From Dastarcus helophoroides (lineage: Eukaryota; Arthropoda; Insecta; Coleoptera; Bothrideridae): a stretch of 64,000 bases of DNA. A model generated the notes under the pieces. The model was not told the DNA's origin. It saw nothing but the letters and a program-made list of their open reading frames with translations, and made no database searches. Below, in pieces: positions 11,030 through 23,169 of this stretch. How positions within the stretch are numbered: the stretch's first letter is position 1; each line of letters starts with the position of its first letter. Where the stretch lies: NCBI GenBank assembly GCA_028583605.1, contig CM053331.1, positions 31,598,411 to 31,662,410 of the forward strand, written 5' to 3'. Made by a program: the position numbers and the translations under genes.

Positions 11030-12290
11030 TTAAGTCGACGTTAATATCAAAAAACAGAAAGTTTAAATTTGGAATTGCAACTTTTTTCAGAGTCACAATT
11101 TTTTTCGAAAACTTCACCACTTTCCTAATTTTAAAATTTTTGAATTTGTCGATTTGTTCAGTGTTTAATTTGAAATACCCATGTTTTTCAAAATCTCAGC
11201 TTCTTGTGGAAATGTTAACTTCTTATGAACATTTTGACATTTTTTGAAATTCTGACGCCTTATCTTCAATTTTTGAGTCTTTTTTTGTAAATCTCGGTTT
11301 TTTCAAAATTTCTTCTAGTATTTTCTAGATTGAACCTGTTTTTTTGATAACTTTGACCTTTAAGTTTCCCTCTTTTCAAATTTTCGTTTTTTTTTTCGAA
11401 AATTTTAATTCTTCCAAAATTTTATCTATTCAACATTTTTAGCATTTTTAAATGCTTTTAACTTTTCTTATAATTTTGGTTTTTCTTCAATATTTAGTCT
11501 TTCCAAAAATTTGACTCTTTTGAAAATTTGGAAATTCCAAGTTTAGGATTTTTTTTCAATTTAAGTTTTCTTCCAAAACTGAAAATTGAAAAAGTGTTTC
11601 AATGTTTCTAAAAACAATTCCGGTTCTAATTCTTGCACTATTTTACAAATTTGGATTTTATTCAAAATCTGGAAATTTTTGGTTTTAATTTTAATTTTAA
11701 AATGCTTTTAACTTTTCTTATAATGTTGGTTTTTCTTTAATATTAAGTCTTTCAAAAAATTCGGCTCATTTCAAAATTTGGAAATTCCAAGATTACGATT
11801 TTTTTTAATTCAGATTTTCTTCCAAAGCTAAAAATTGGAATATAATTTTATAATTTTCTTCAATATTTAGTCTTTCCAAAATTTCGGCTATTTTAAAATT
11901 GTTGGAAATTCCAAGTTTACGATTTTTTTTAATTCAGATTTTCTTTCAAAACTGAAAATTGGGAAAGAGTTTCGATGTTTCTAAAAATAATTCCGGTTCT
12001 GATTCTTGCACTATATTACAAATTTGGATTTTTTTCAAAATCTGGAAATCTTGGGTTTTAATTTTAGAGATTGGAGTGAAAGATCTGAGAAGAAAATACA
12101 AAAATTTCAACAAAACTTGACACCTAATTTAAACTTAACAGGAATTTCAATTTTTCTGAAATTTTGGCTTTACAACGAAATATCGAGGATAAAATCGAAA
12201 TGTTCAGACAAAAATCAAAATTTCAAGAAACATTCAAAAAAAGCTCAAAGAGCCCTTATTGACTCTTAAAAAAGAATAACTTTAACATAA
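11030..12290. repeat. T-rich AT repeat with internal tandem duplication
   Basis: Within the degenerate T-rich repeat, a unit starting 'gcttttaacttttcttataat' at about 11452 recurs at about 11704, and a shortened version follows from about 11845. The phrases 'tggaaattccaag' and 'ttccggttct' mark each copy. The open frame 12006-12269 lies in this low-complexity DNA and has no recognisable domain. Confidence 0.75.
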
Positions 12291-12339
12291 CGATTGAGTG
12301 ATTTTAACTCTGGTTAGTCTACTTCTTAAGCCTGATTTT

Positions 12340-12873
12340 GATAACGTTGATTGTTTTAATTCGTTGCTTAAAAAACTGATAAATTTGTTTGTAACCTGCA
12401 ATACCGAAATAATCCCGGGAGGCCGGGATTGACTAAATATAATCTCGAAATCCCTAGATTAGGAATAAGGTTAGGGATCGAATTTCCTACTTGTGATATT
12501 TATACTTATTTCTTGAAAAAGGTATAGTAAACCATGGTAGAGTGCCGACAATTATCAAGAGAGAAGGCTTTTTAGAAATCAAAATCGACTTGCCAAAGGA
12601 TTTTTTAATAAATTTAACGTCTTTCATTTATCCGCATAGTTCCATACTTTTCACTTATACTAACTGTATTTATAATAAGCTGAAAATTGATTGATAGCCG
12701 AAATGGTATTTCATTAATGGAGTATCTATATTTATTTAGATTTAGTTAAATTATTCAAGTTGACTCGGTAATCCAATACTTTTAATGGCGACTTTATGAA
12801 ACAAAGTCGTAGTTGTCCAATGCTAGTTCATATAAAATCAAGTGCTTCGTTGAATATTTATATCTACTTCATT
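12340..12873. repeat. Dispersed ~530-bp repeat, copy 2
   Basis: Second copy of the repeat at 6083-6612. It lacks flanking GTACACTT arrays. The last ~87 bp match copy 1 without a visible difference. Confidence 0.85.
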
Positions 12874-13600
12874 TTACTCGAATCAAATGCAAATATCTGC
12901 TATTTTGGTCCTCATAACTTCCCTTATCTTGCGATTTAATGAATATTATGCTATGTTAAATATCTGAAATTCCGTTAACAATCTTGCGAAATTATTATGA
13001 AGGAATCTTTAATATGCTTCATGACAACTGACAAAAAATCGATCCAAATATTTTATTTATGATTATTTCAATGTTATTTTCTTGTAATATTATCTTTTAG
13101 TTCTAATTTTACGACTATAATCTAATATTAAAAGAACGATTAAACCTAGTTCAAAGGGTTAGTAAATAAAAACAAAATAATTGAGTAGTAACGAATGTTT
13201 TCTAAATACTAGTACCTTATAAAAAATAAATTATTTTCCCATAGTGGACGAGATAGGGAAATTAAGACATATAAATAATGACAAATGTCTAGTCAATCGG
13301 TAGCGTGCAGATATATTGAGAATTAGACTTTAAAACTTTCAACATAATGTGGCGTAAATGGTACCGGATTTGAATCTCGCGTAGTAGGTCTAGGGTTCAG
13401 TGCTTGGAGCCGATTACGCATTTGTTAAATTCTAATACACATCCCACTTGCAGCTGCATATTCTATTAATATTAGGGCATGTTGGTGATGCAAATTAGCG
13501 TGATGGTACCGCGAATTAGCCTGCTGGTACCGCGAATCAGCGCGATGGTCACCCAAAACCATAAAATTCTCTCGTATCGAAACTCACTTTAAAAGAAAAG
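12874..13600. other. Unassigned DNA with a short 21-bp tandem repeat
   Basis: No gene recognised. At 13492-13552 there are about three tandem units of AATTAGCSTGMTGGTACCGCG, a small G+C-rich repeat (units begin at 13492, 13513 and 13534). Confidence 0.5.
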
Positions 13601-15170
13601 GAAAGCCCAAATTTTCGGTTAAAAGTAAAAATCCTAAGAAAAGTAAAAACTCAACAAAAGTAAAAACTACGAATTCGAACCAACTTGTTAAAAACTATTC
13701 AATTCGAACGAAAAATTAGCTCGAGCTCTATGTTCAAAATCTCCAGAAAAAGTAGAAGTGTTGAGTTCAACTCGAGAAAATTAAACTCAAAAATTTTCGA
13801 AAAATGTCAACACTTTTAGATAAAATTTGAAATTTGAGAATAACTTTTCCCAAATCTTCAAATACGAAAGTTCCTAAAGTTTTATTTCAAAATTCGATTT
13901 TAAGTTCGATATTTATTTTTTTCTCTAGTAATGTTGCCTTTATTTAAATTTTTATGCTATCTTTAAATATCGATTTTCGTCTCGAAATTTCGGGATTCGT
14001 TTTCGACCAGCTTCTTTTATTTCAAAGTTCCCTCACTCCTAAAATGTCAACTTTTTTTAAAATTGTGTTCTTTTTCAAAATGTTAACTTTTCTTTAATTC
14101 CAAGTTAACACTATGACTTTTTACTTTTGTTCTAAAAATGTTGATCTTTGATTAGAAATTTTAGAAACAAGTAGATTTAAACTAGTAATTTTCAAAAATA
14201 TTAATTTTTTGAAAACGATTTCCTCGAAATTTTGACTTTTTTTCTTAAAATTTTAACTCTGAGCAACTTTTACTTTTTCTCCGAAAGTTTTGACTTAAAT
14301 CTAAAAATTTGGGCGTTTCTTAGAAGCTTTGGTTTTTACTGTTTGAAATTTATATCTTAATTTGTCGAGCTTGACGTCGAAGCATCAAAATTATTTTAAA
14401 ATAAATGAAGAGTATTTTCTCAACGTATATTTTTTTTGTCAAAATTACGATTGTATTTTTAATTTTTGTTTTTCTCAAACGTTCTAATTGTTAACTCAAA
14501 AGTTTTACAACTTTCTATTTTATCTACGATTTTTCACTTCAAACTCGAAAAGATTGAGATTTTGAATTTAAACTGGAGTGTCAAAATGTTGAAGATTTCG
14601 TTTAAGCGAAAATAAAGTCATTTTAGTTGTTTCAATTTTAAACTTGTAATTTCGATTTTTTTTAACAAAATATTACATTCAACCCTGTTCTTGAAATTTT
14701 AATTTTTATCCAAAATTTTTGATTTTGACAACTTAAAAAAAATAATTAAATAATACAACTGTGCGCTTCTTATTTTTAGAATAAATAGGATTTGTGAAAT
14801 TAATTTTTAGAATCTTATCAGTTTTAAAAATTTAATTTAAATAACAGAATCCTTGAGCTTTAAAGATTAGGATAAAAAAACTATTTAAAGCCAAGATCGA
14901 ACTAATATTCTCAGAAAACGTCAAAAATTTGATTTAAAAAAAAAAACAAAAATTCTCATTTTCGATGTTTTATTCAAAATTTTTAATTGAATAAGAAAAA
15001 CTTTTAATTTTGAGGACGAATTACATTTTCTTGAAATTTTAACTATTTAATTCAAGGACTAATTTCGAAAATTCTTATTTACTTTTCCGATGTTTTATAA
15101 AAATAATTATAATTTGTTTTGGACTTGCATCAACTTTTTACTCAAACTTTTCAGTTTATTATTTTTTTTT
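13601..15170. repeat. AT-rich degenerate repeat, mostly T-rich strand
   Basis: Same repeat class; phrases such as 'caaaattttgacttttt' recur with drift. No coding sequence seen. Confidence 0.75.
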
Positions 15171-15521
15171 TGGTGGAACGGACTGGTCCTTTGTTATATT
15201 CAAAAATTGAAATATAAAACTTATCCCCTGAAACCAAGAAAGTTTAAAAACACAACAAAGGCTGCTCTAACGAGCCAAGCTGTCATCTTCAGAGAAGAAA
15301 CCAAGAAAGATTAAAAAAAACAACAAGGTTGCTTTAACGCGTTTCGACATCCAAGATATCATCTTCACAGAGATAGATAGTATCTTTCTGAAAATGCTAG
15401 CTTGGCTATCGAAACGCGTTAGAGCAGACTTTGTTGTGTTTTTTAATCTTTCTTGGTTTCAAGGGACAAGATTAGTATTTTAATATTTGAAGATAACCAA
15501 GGACCAGTCCGTTTCATCAAA
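15171..15521. mobile_element. PLE-A element, copy d (longest palindrome)
   Basis: Both outer ends are present: TGGTGGAACGGACTGGTCC at the left and GGACCAGTCCGTTTCATCA at the right. Three ribozyme-like segments lie inside. The minus-strand one at ~15335-15365 reads GAAACGCG; the plus-strand one at ~15385-15424 keeps GAAACGCGTTAGAG but has CTGAAAA in place of CTGAAGA, which should disable it. A partial extra arm duplication (about 15285-15320) lengthens the copy. Confidence 0.85.
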
Positions 15522-16140
15522 CTTTCTTTGGAAAATTTTAAATTTTTTCTTATTGTTGGTATATTCCATCTCGAGATTTTAAATTGTCTTTAAAATTTCA
15601 CCTTTATTTTTCTAAAAATGGTCCCGAATTCTCAAAAATTTTGTTTTAATTTCTACAGTTTCTAGAAATTTTGATTTTTTTTCTCAAAATGTTGATCTTA
15701 TCTTTAGGAATAGTTATTTTTTCTAAAATTCGGCCTTATTCTCAAAATTCTACTTATTGTTATTTTTATTTAAAAATCATCTTTTTCTAATATTCCACTT
15801 TTTTTCTTAAAATAATAATTTTGAAGAAAAAAATTTTAATTTTTAAAAAAGTAACAATTTAGAAGGACTTAAAATAATAAAAATGTTATATTGTGACAAA
15901 AAAACGAGATTTAAAAAAAATTCGAGATAAATAAATAATATGGAAATAAAAAAAAATATTTATAAAAATCGAAATTCCAAGAGAGAATGAAAAAAAATGA
16001 AAATTATCAAAAATTAGGTAGAAAAGTTTATAGAAGTCCTAAATTTTCAAATAAAGGATAATAGTTTAAAATGTTGATGTACGTAACGATATGAAAGGCG
16101 ATTTAAATATGTAAATTTTGCAAAAGTAACACCCAAAAGT
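15522..16140. repeat. AT-rich degenerate repeat
   Basis: T-rich to about 15830, then A-rich. No gene seen. Confidence 0.7.
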
Positions 16141-16238
16141 AGAAGATGATAACTTGGCTCTCGAAACGCGTTAGAGCAACCTTTGTTGTGTTTTTTAATC
16201 TTTCCTGGTTTCAGAGGACAAGTTTTATATTTCAAGTT
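16141..16238 (+). mobile_element. PLE-A half element, copy e
   Basis: Begins inside the ribozyme (AGAAGATGATAACTTGG), keeps GAAACGCGTTAGAGCAACC and the right arm TTTCAGAGGACAAG, and ends at ATATTTCAAG. The left arm and the CT of CTGAAGA are missing. Confidence 0.75.
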
Positions 16239-18426
16239 TATTTTTTATCAATTTTTTAGGAAATTCCAAAATATGTTTTTTCGAAATTTAAAAAAGTAAG
16301 AAAAAAATGGATTTTCTACTTGGAATGCAAAATTTTGTCCTAAAATTTGCTTGTTATTAATGAATTGTGTGTTTAAAGTCGTAAAAAAGAAAATTAAAAA
16401 TTCCCAATTCAAATTTGAAATTAAAAAAAAAAGAAATTTTTGAAATAATACAAGGAAATTTGTAAAAAATTTAATTTATTTTAAATTTTGGTTTTTCTTT
16501 TTAAACTTGTCTGTGACTCAAACATTTGACTTAAAGTCGAAGTTTTTATCTTTTTCTTAAAATTTTAAATGTAAATTTAAATATTCGAAAGTGATTTCAA
16601 AACTTTATAGTTCTTATCGTAATTCCGCCATCAATCATGAAATTTATCTTTAATATCCAAGTAAAGTAATTATAAGTCTAAATTTAAACTGTAACCTATG
16701 TTTCAAAAAGGTCCAAAATTTGCAAAAATAATGCAAGTATAAGTTTATGAGTTTTCTTTTTCAGGAATTGTATTGGGTATCTCACCTTATTCTGAGTTTT
16801 TAAATTTAGTTCTCAAACGCGAGATTGTCACTTAACGTGAATTCACTTTGAAAAAAATTTAGTATTGATGAAGAAAATAAAACAAATATTACAATGTTAA
16901 CATCTTTAACTTTAACTTTGAATACAATAATTTGTTTTATTTTTTGAGAGCACACAATAGGAAAACTGAATTATTACATATAAAATTTGATCCACAAAGT
17001 TACCTTCTTAGATATTAAATTGTAGAAAATTCTTTCTTATCGGATATCGACATCATATGAAGAAGAAAAAATAAGAGAATTCTTGACAAGTGAGTGGTAT
17101 CTGCTTTTTAAAATATAGGTATAGATACCTTTTCATTACTAATAAGTCAAATTTAAGTAAAAGTTTAAAATAACGACAATCCCCAAATTCAAGCTACTAG
17201 CCAATATTTTGCTTTAGGTGAATTTGTCAAGAAAAAGTGTTCAGATACAACGTTTTATTTTAAAATTTGCAAATTTTTTGTTTTCGTAATATTGATTGGT
17301 GATGGTTCGAATTATGGTTGTCAATTTAACTTTTGCGTCAAAGATATCGAAAATAAGTCATAAAAGAATGCTTACCATTTAATTGTAGATCCCACTATCA
17401 AATTCCGTTAGGTAACTCGTATTTTAAATTTTTGGAATATTTTTCTGTAATGATACTTTGTAAAAAAATATTGCCAAAGTCAGCATGGACTATGCTCAAA
17501 ATTACTGCTAAATTAAAATGGCTCTTTTGCAATGAAATCTAATGTTACAACTAAGAATTAAATCGAAAACAACTTTGATTATATTTTTTCTCGATAATAC
17601 CAACACCAAATAAATTATCCGAAAGGATTCTGAATTTGGGGGCCGCCGTTTTCTGATAGTGTTACTTAAGGTTAGGTTGTACCCCAAAATGTACGTCTTA
17701 CATAAAACCAAAATTCTGTCAAAGCTCAAATTTAAATATCAAATATAAACAAATATACAAGGCTGTCCCCATTTTAATTGAGGCACACAATATTACGACA
17801 GAAAACTTTTTGCAACATTTCAAGTTTCTAAAGGGTTAAATCCCGTCACTTTAATTACCAGTAATGGGAATTGACAATTTGTCGTACCACTTAACCATTG
17901 ATGGCAATCTTTCAACAGTCATTTTCTTTTAATTAAGGACTTGTATCAGCTTAGACGATAGATGAAAATATTTATCGATCAAAAGCGATATTTCATTTAA
18001 AAATGCCAATATCATGTAACTCTCAACGCACTATCAAGAATATTAACTTTCTCTTTGCCTACTCTGCCTGCTCGAATTTAGATATTGGTATTTGACTCTT
18101 TGACAACAGTAGTGGAATACTTTTAACGTACCTTTTCGCCCCTTAAAAGTCGAATTTTTAAAAATTTCTTTTTAAGGGGCTGTAAGCAATTATAAGTCCC
18201 TAAACTTCACTGTATGGACTGTGTGTTATATAAGACAGTCAACTTTAATTTTATTTACAAGGAGGTATTAATTTAAAATAAAAAAGACAAAAAACCTTCT
18301 ATCTTTTGCGTCAGATCGTTTCAAAGACATTTTTTTTTAATATAATGGTTAAGTGTCTCTTTCTAGTACTTAACAAGGTATTATCAAAAAACTAACTTTT
18401 TTAAGTAAGTACCTATAAATAATAAA
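16239..18426. other. AT-rich repeat grading into unassigned DNA
   Basis: 16239-16600 is low-complexity AT repeat. 16600-18426 is more complex but has no recognisable gene; the open frame 17508-17729 has no identifiable domain. At 18138-18182 CGCCCCTTAAAA pairs with TTTTTAAGGGGC across a ~20-nt loop, a lone hairpin of unknown meaning. Confidence 0.4.
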
Positions 18427-18428
18427 TA

Positions 18429-19561
18429 CGCACGGTGGGCCAAAAAATGTCCACATTTTATTTTTTTTACTAGTGTTATTATTAATGACTAGGTTTTTAA
18501 TAAAGTTTTCATCAAATAAACAATAAAGTATAACCCTTTAGATAATCAAGTCAAAAGTATTAGAGTCTCTCAATGAATTTTTATAGAGAATAATAAAAAA
18601 TATTTTTTGTTTTGAATGTTTCTCAAAAAGCTATAGTATTTACATAAAAATAATTAAGGTATAAATTAAAAAGCCTTAATCTTTCTAAGTATAATATTTC
18701 TTTCTTAATTTTGAAGATTCCGATTTTTGCCAGTTTTATGACAATTTTTTTTTTCAGATGGTCCACCATTACAAAATTGTATTTAACAGGAATTAATTGG
18801 CTATGAGAACAATAATTAATGCTAATAATAATATTTTTAGAAAGCAAGAACAACGAAACTTTAAAGAAATCGCTTCTGGAAGAAAATCAAATCGGAGCTA
18901 GAATAATTGTGTAAGGATTTGCTACAAAAAATAATGCATAAGTTCTATGCCCTATTTCTTAAAAGCAAATAAACAAAACGATAAATATTACTGGGTCAAA
19001 CACGAAAAAGAATAACGAAGATCTGTAAGAGTAGAGGAAAGTAACAAAATTGTAAGGCACACGGTGCAAAGTTCAGTTATGTTTTCAGGCTCTGGCAAAA
19101 ATCCACAAATTATTAAACAAAAGTTTGTTATTAAAATATCGTTTGTTAGACGTGATATTAAGTGTGGTGCGGAATTGACTGCATTTAGAAAGGGTCACGA
19201 GATTTGTAGTAAAATATTGTCATTGTCCACAACTCCAGTACAATAGTCACAAAAATTCACTAGAATCAGAATATTTTGAAAAATAAAAAAAACTCTTACT
19301 CAGAAAATGTTAGTCATTTTAAAATATGATTAAATTTTGTTTATCCAAACTTTTAGTTTGCTTTGTAAAACATTAAAAGTGACAAATATTTTTGAGACCC
19401 TCTGGATAAAAGTTACCTTTAGCTGCAACAGTTTTGATTTGATCGCCTAAATGTTTACACATTATGTATCTTGAGTAAATATTTGGTGAAAAAACAAGCC
19501 GCTAATAACAAAATGAATCAACCAAACAAAATGTGACATGAACATTTTTTAGCACACCGTT
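18429..19561. mobile_element. TA-flanked TIR element, probably Tc1/mariner group, decayed
   Basis: Left end CGCACGGTGGGCCAAAAAAT pairs with the right end ATTTTTTAGCACACCGT; about 17 of 20 positions match in inverted orientation. Both ends abut TA (18427-18428 and 19562-19563). Length ~1.13 kb suits a Tc1/mariner-type element, but the two short open frames inside (18623-18853 minus, 19064-19246 plus) show no DDE motif I can recognise. Confidence 0.5.
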
Positions 19562-19656
19562 TATTTAAGAATACAACTAAATGAACATTAATCGTCTCTA
19601 GCGCGAAAATAAACCTTGATTTCTCACCCATTGCAGGAGAAATATATATACAAGAT

Positions 19657-20947
19657 TAGGGCTTACAATACCGAACCAAAATCTGAATACCGGTATTTGA
19701 TATTTGAAATTTAAAATATCAGGATACCGGTATTAAAACCGGTATTATTAATAAAAAATTTACTAGTTATATTTTTACCTACCTCAATTGTTATATTGAC
19801 TTGTTAACAAATAATATATGAAATCCAATAAATATTGTTTTGAAATGAGTAGATATTATTTATTTTATTTCATAGAGAGTAGGAGTAGATAGATAAAAAA
19901 AAAACGTGCAAGTAAAAAAAAGTACATATTAACTTCTATGTTACATTTTACATATAATAGGCTCGTATGGCATTATATAATTAAAGAAGCAAAAAATATA
20001 ATTAAATTGAAAGTATTTATGAAATAATATTAATAACTTGCCTTTTGTTTATTAAAGTATGCTCTTAAAAAACATAAACAATCAATCGTTTCATCGTCAA
20101 GCGAGGACCGAATTTTCGTACAAATATTACCAGCCACCGAAAAAGCTCTTTCTGATTCTACACTTGTCGGCACTATTATCATTAAGAAATCATACACATT
20201 TTGTAAATACGTTCCTTTTGTTCCTGTTTTTTCAAAAAAAGTAATTTCATCTTTTATTTTTTGTTCCAGACCTGGTTTTTTTTCAAACGCAGGCACGGAT
20301 GAAGTATTTAGTGTTTCATCTATTGCTGCCTGTAGTTTTTTCTTTTGCGTTTACGTTTACCTTGTCAGATTCTAATACTGTTTCATTACTAATTTGGGAA
20401 GATATTGGAAGGGATGTTTCTTGCACAACTTCCATATCTTCTGTATCTTCTAGATTTTCATGTGTAAGCCGTTTAGTTAAGCTTACAATTTTTTTAATGA
20501 TTGTAAATTTGGATAAGCGTTTAAATACTTCTCCAACATCTTGTAAGCCCTTTTGCAGATACTGAAGTATTTGTGATAATTCAGTTCGTCGCAGTAAAAT
20601 TCGAGATTTTAATGCTTCCAATAATTCTAATGCAATTGCAGATTTTTGCTGGGAAAGAGTATCTAACATAATCAAATGGTGCCATACTCGGCTCGGTATG
20701 TGTAATAAATGTGCCTGATATAGATTTTAATACAATGAAATTGTTTGTTTACCTTCAAAAAAGATTTCTTGTAATTAATTAATATTATTTTAAATTAGAT
20801 TTATATTGTGTATAAATTCAATTTTTATCAACAAATGTAATACCAAAATACCGGTATTTTTACATAAATACCGGTTTTTAATAACGGACAAAAATCTTCC
20901 GGGATTCCGGTATTCGGGATCCCGGAATCCCGGTATTGTAAGCCCTA
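19657..20947 (-). mobile_element. hAT transposon, internally deleted
   Basis: Terminal inverted repeats TAGGGCTTACAATACCG and CGGTATTGTAAGCCCTA, with a perfect 8-bp target duplication TACAAGAT at 19649-19656 and 20948-20955. Subterminal DNA carries many ACCGGTATT words on both sides, probably transposase binding sites. At 1291 bp it is too short for a complete hAT; only the C-terminal part of the transposase remains on the minus strand. Confidence 0.93.
20030..20675 (-). pseudogene. hAT transposase C-terminal region with hATC dimerisation domain, frameshifted
   Basis: Two overlapping minus-strand reading segments. The first (20675-20316, 119 aa) is the helical region before the dimerisation domain (LELLEALKSRILLRRTELSQ). 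The second (20296-20030, 88 aa) has the hATC signature: PTSVESERAFSVAG at about residues 43-56, then KIRSSLDDETIDCLCFLRAY. A one-base frameshift near 20330 separates them. Read in the other frame, the gap is open (KLQAAIDETLNTSSV) and joins to PAFEKKPG. The BED finger and the catalytic acidic residues upstream are missing, so this copy is inactive. It lies inside TIRs with an 8-bp duplication, which independently supports hAT. Confidence 0.9.
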
Positions 20948-20955
20948 TACAAGAT

Positions 20956-22382
20956 TGAATATTTATAGATTTTTAAACTTCATTACAAAGAATAACCTAA
21001 CCGTATGTATCCACCACATTATAAAAACTAAAATGCCCATTAGCCTTGAATATACTTCAATTGTATTTCCACGTAGAGATTAATAAAAAACAAACTCTTC
21101 AAACTGGTTTGCTATATTTAACATAACCTGGACGATGGCTACAAATAAAATAGCATTTCGGTTCAAGTACAAATCGTTAGTCCACTAATAAAATATCCAT
21201 GTACATTATTAAAGAATTTGCAATCTAGATGAAAATTATATTGAAAGGCTTTCGCTTTCGCGGCGAATCTCTGATTCGAAATAGCGAGATAATCTAAATA
21301 AATGGGGTTGCAAAACGAGCGAAATTAAATAAAACAGATCTAAATTAACAAAATGCCCGAACCAGAACATCATTAAATTAAAGATTCCGAAACGAATTGC
21401 GTTTGATTACCAACGTAACATCTAAGCGAATTAATGAATTTGCGGGGGTATTTAATCATTTAAAAATACGACCTCTCCCGGCGAATTTCTACCTTCGGGA
21501 CACGTTCGCTAAATCTTAACATTTCGAAACCGCAGAAATTATAAAACGCGAAATCAACAGAAGAATGGAATGCGATAAATTAAATATTTTGGGGAAGGAT
21601 TCCCGGCGCATCCACCATTATATGGTCGAGTGGAAGGAGTCCTTAATTGGATATTAAGCACTACATGTTTGCGGTTTGCTCGGTTATCAAAAATTGCCAA
21701 AAAAAACTCCACTTTCTGCCATAAAACTAGTTATATCTCTTTGTAGCAAATCAGTTGTATTATACTTAGTGTTTTAAATAGAAAAGTAAACAGTAACGAT
21801 TTTCTTTTCCGTCTATATTTATTCCTATTCCGTCTGTATATACGTATTTGATCATGATACAGGTTACGCTTGTTGATCGATTTTTAGATTCTTGATTCGA
21901 TCGATTCCGAATTTTTTAGAATAGAATCCCATTCATATTGGAAAGGATTGCTTTGAATTTTTATTAAAAAGAATTAGGAAAAATCTAATTTAGAGGTCGT
22001 TATAACTGTTGTACATTTCATAAGTTAGGTTCCTCTCAGATAGTTTAAGTATAAGAGGTAATTTGCTTTCGTTTTCAGGAAAAATTCATTGAACAAAAAA
22101 ATTTTTTTTCATTTCATAAAAATATTTGTGCTCTTGTTAATGTAATCTGTATACCTAGCAATAATCGCGAACACATCAAAGCTGATATGTCAAAACAATT
22201 CTAATTGTCATTCATAGCTGCTGGCATCGCCCAAGGACAATTACCACTACTGATATTCAATAATGAGCGATGGTTGAAGGGCTACGAACCTCCTTACAAT
22301 GCTTTGTCTTTTGTTTTCAATTATCTGAAATATTGTACATCATCTTAGAGATATTTAAGAACGTACAGGAATATTAAGTAAT
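20956..22382. other. Unassigned, moderately complex intergenic DNA
   Basis: No transposon ends or domains found. 21240-21670 has a different base composition from the AT-rich blocks, with many CGAA/TTCG words, and may be old single-copy DNA. No open frame of note. Confidence 0.4.
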
Positions 22383-22622
22383 TTAAGAATATTTTATGGT
22401 ATAATTTTCCAAACTTCTGTAATTTTTAACGGAGTGAGGGCCAAATCTCTTGAGAAAATTATCGTTGTAAAATTTCAGTCGATTTTCGATCTTAATGATC
22501 TCCGAGTTCAAAGGAAATTTTACGAGACGGGGCATTTGCCAACGCTTTGATGTTAGATACTGATGACCTGGCTCATTCGAATGTCTTTGTCTAAGACGAT
22601 ACGAAGACGTCCACGTTAACAA
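22383..22622 (-). CDS. Unrecognised 79-aa open frame
   Basis: ATG-initiated minus-strand frame in a patch that is not low complexity. The peptide has mixed composition (W, H, P, R present; FLKRFGPHSVKNYRSLENYT near the C-end) rather than the F/K/N/I bias of AT-repeat frames. I recognise no family, membrane segment or signal peptide. It could be a chance frame or an exon fragment. Confidence 0.15.
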   Translation of the reverse strand: MLTWTSSYRLRQRHSNEPGHQYLTSKRWQMPRLVKFPLNSEIIKIENRLKFYNDNFLKRFGPHSVKNYRSLENYTIKYS

Positions 22623-22910
22623 AAGAAAATCTCTCGCAGATTTTTGTTTCTTGATTTGATTTTAAAGAAATGTTTTAAATTTACTAAACTTGACGTAGAA
22701 ACTAAAAATTCATCGAGCGGGAACAGTTCATCTACGAAGAATTGTCGCACATATTTTTACTATTAAGTATAAAAGAAGAAAAACGAAATTTATATCAAAG
22801 GTAGCATGCCATGGATACAGAAGGCAAAGGCAGATAAAAGTAAAATATTATTACAAGCATATTACTCGGTATAAGCACCTATGTTATAACGTAGTTTAAT
22901 TATGTGAATC
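22623..22910. other. Unassigned AT-rich spacer
   Basis: No features seen. Confidence 0.4.
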
Positions 22911-22963
<53 letters not shown>

Positions 22964-23025
22964 AGACGGAGAGAGAGAGAGACGGAGAGAGAGAGAGACG
23001 GAGAGAGAGAGAGAGAGAGAGAGAG

Positions 23026-23072
<47 letters not shown>

Positions 23073-23085
23073 AGGGAGGGAGAGA
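22911..23085. repeat. (GA)n microsatellite with GACGGA interruptions
   Basis: About 175 bp of GA dinucleotide repeat interrupted by GGGGGGGGAGACGGA and repeated GAGACGGA blocks. Open frames across it (RE/RER or SLSL peptides) are artefacts. Confidence 0.97.
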
Positions 23086-23169
23086 GAAAGATTCCAAAAG
23101 GGTGAATTCTTCAAAAATAGAAGTGTTCATAACAAGTCAGAATTTAAAGAAAAGATCGAAACTATAATT

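Noticed and set aside
13330..13420. tRNA-like phrases (GGTTCAGTGC, GGATTTGAATC)
   Set aside because: I could not form a cloverleaf with acceptor and anticodon arms; no A-box/B-box spacing.
22896..23167. RE-rich and SL-rich open frames
   Set aside because: Products of the (GA)n microsatellite.
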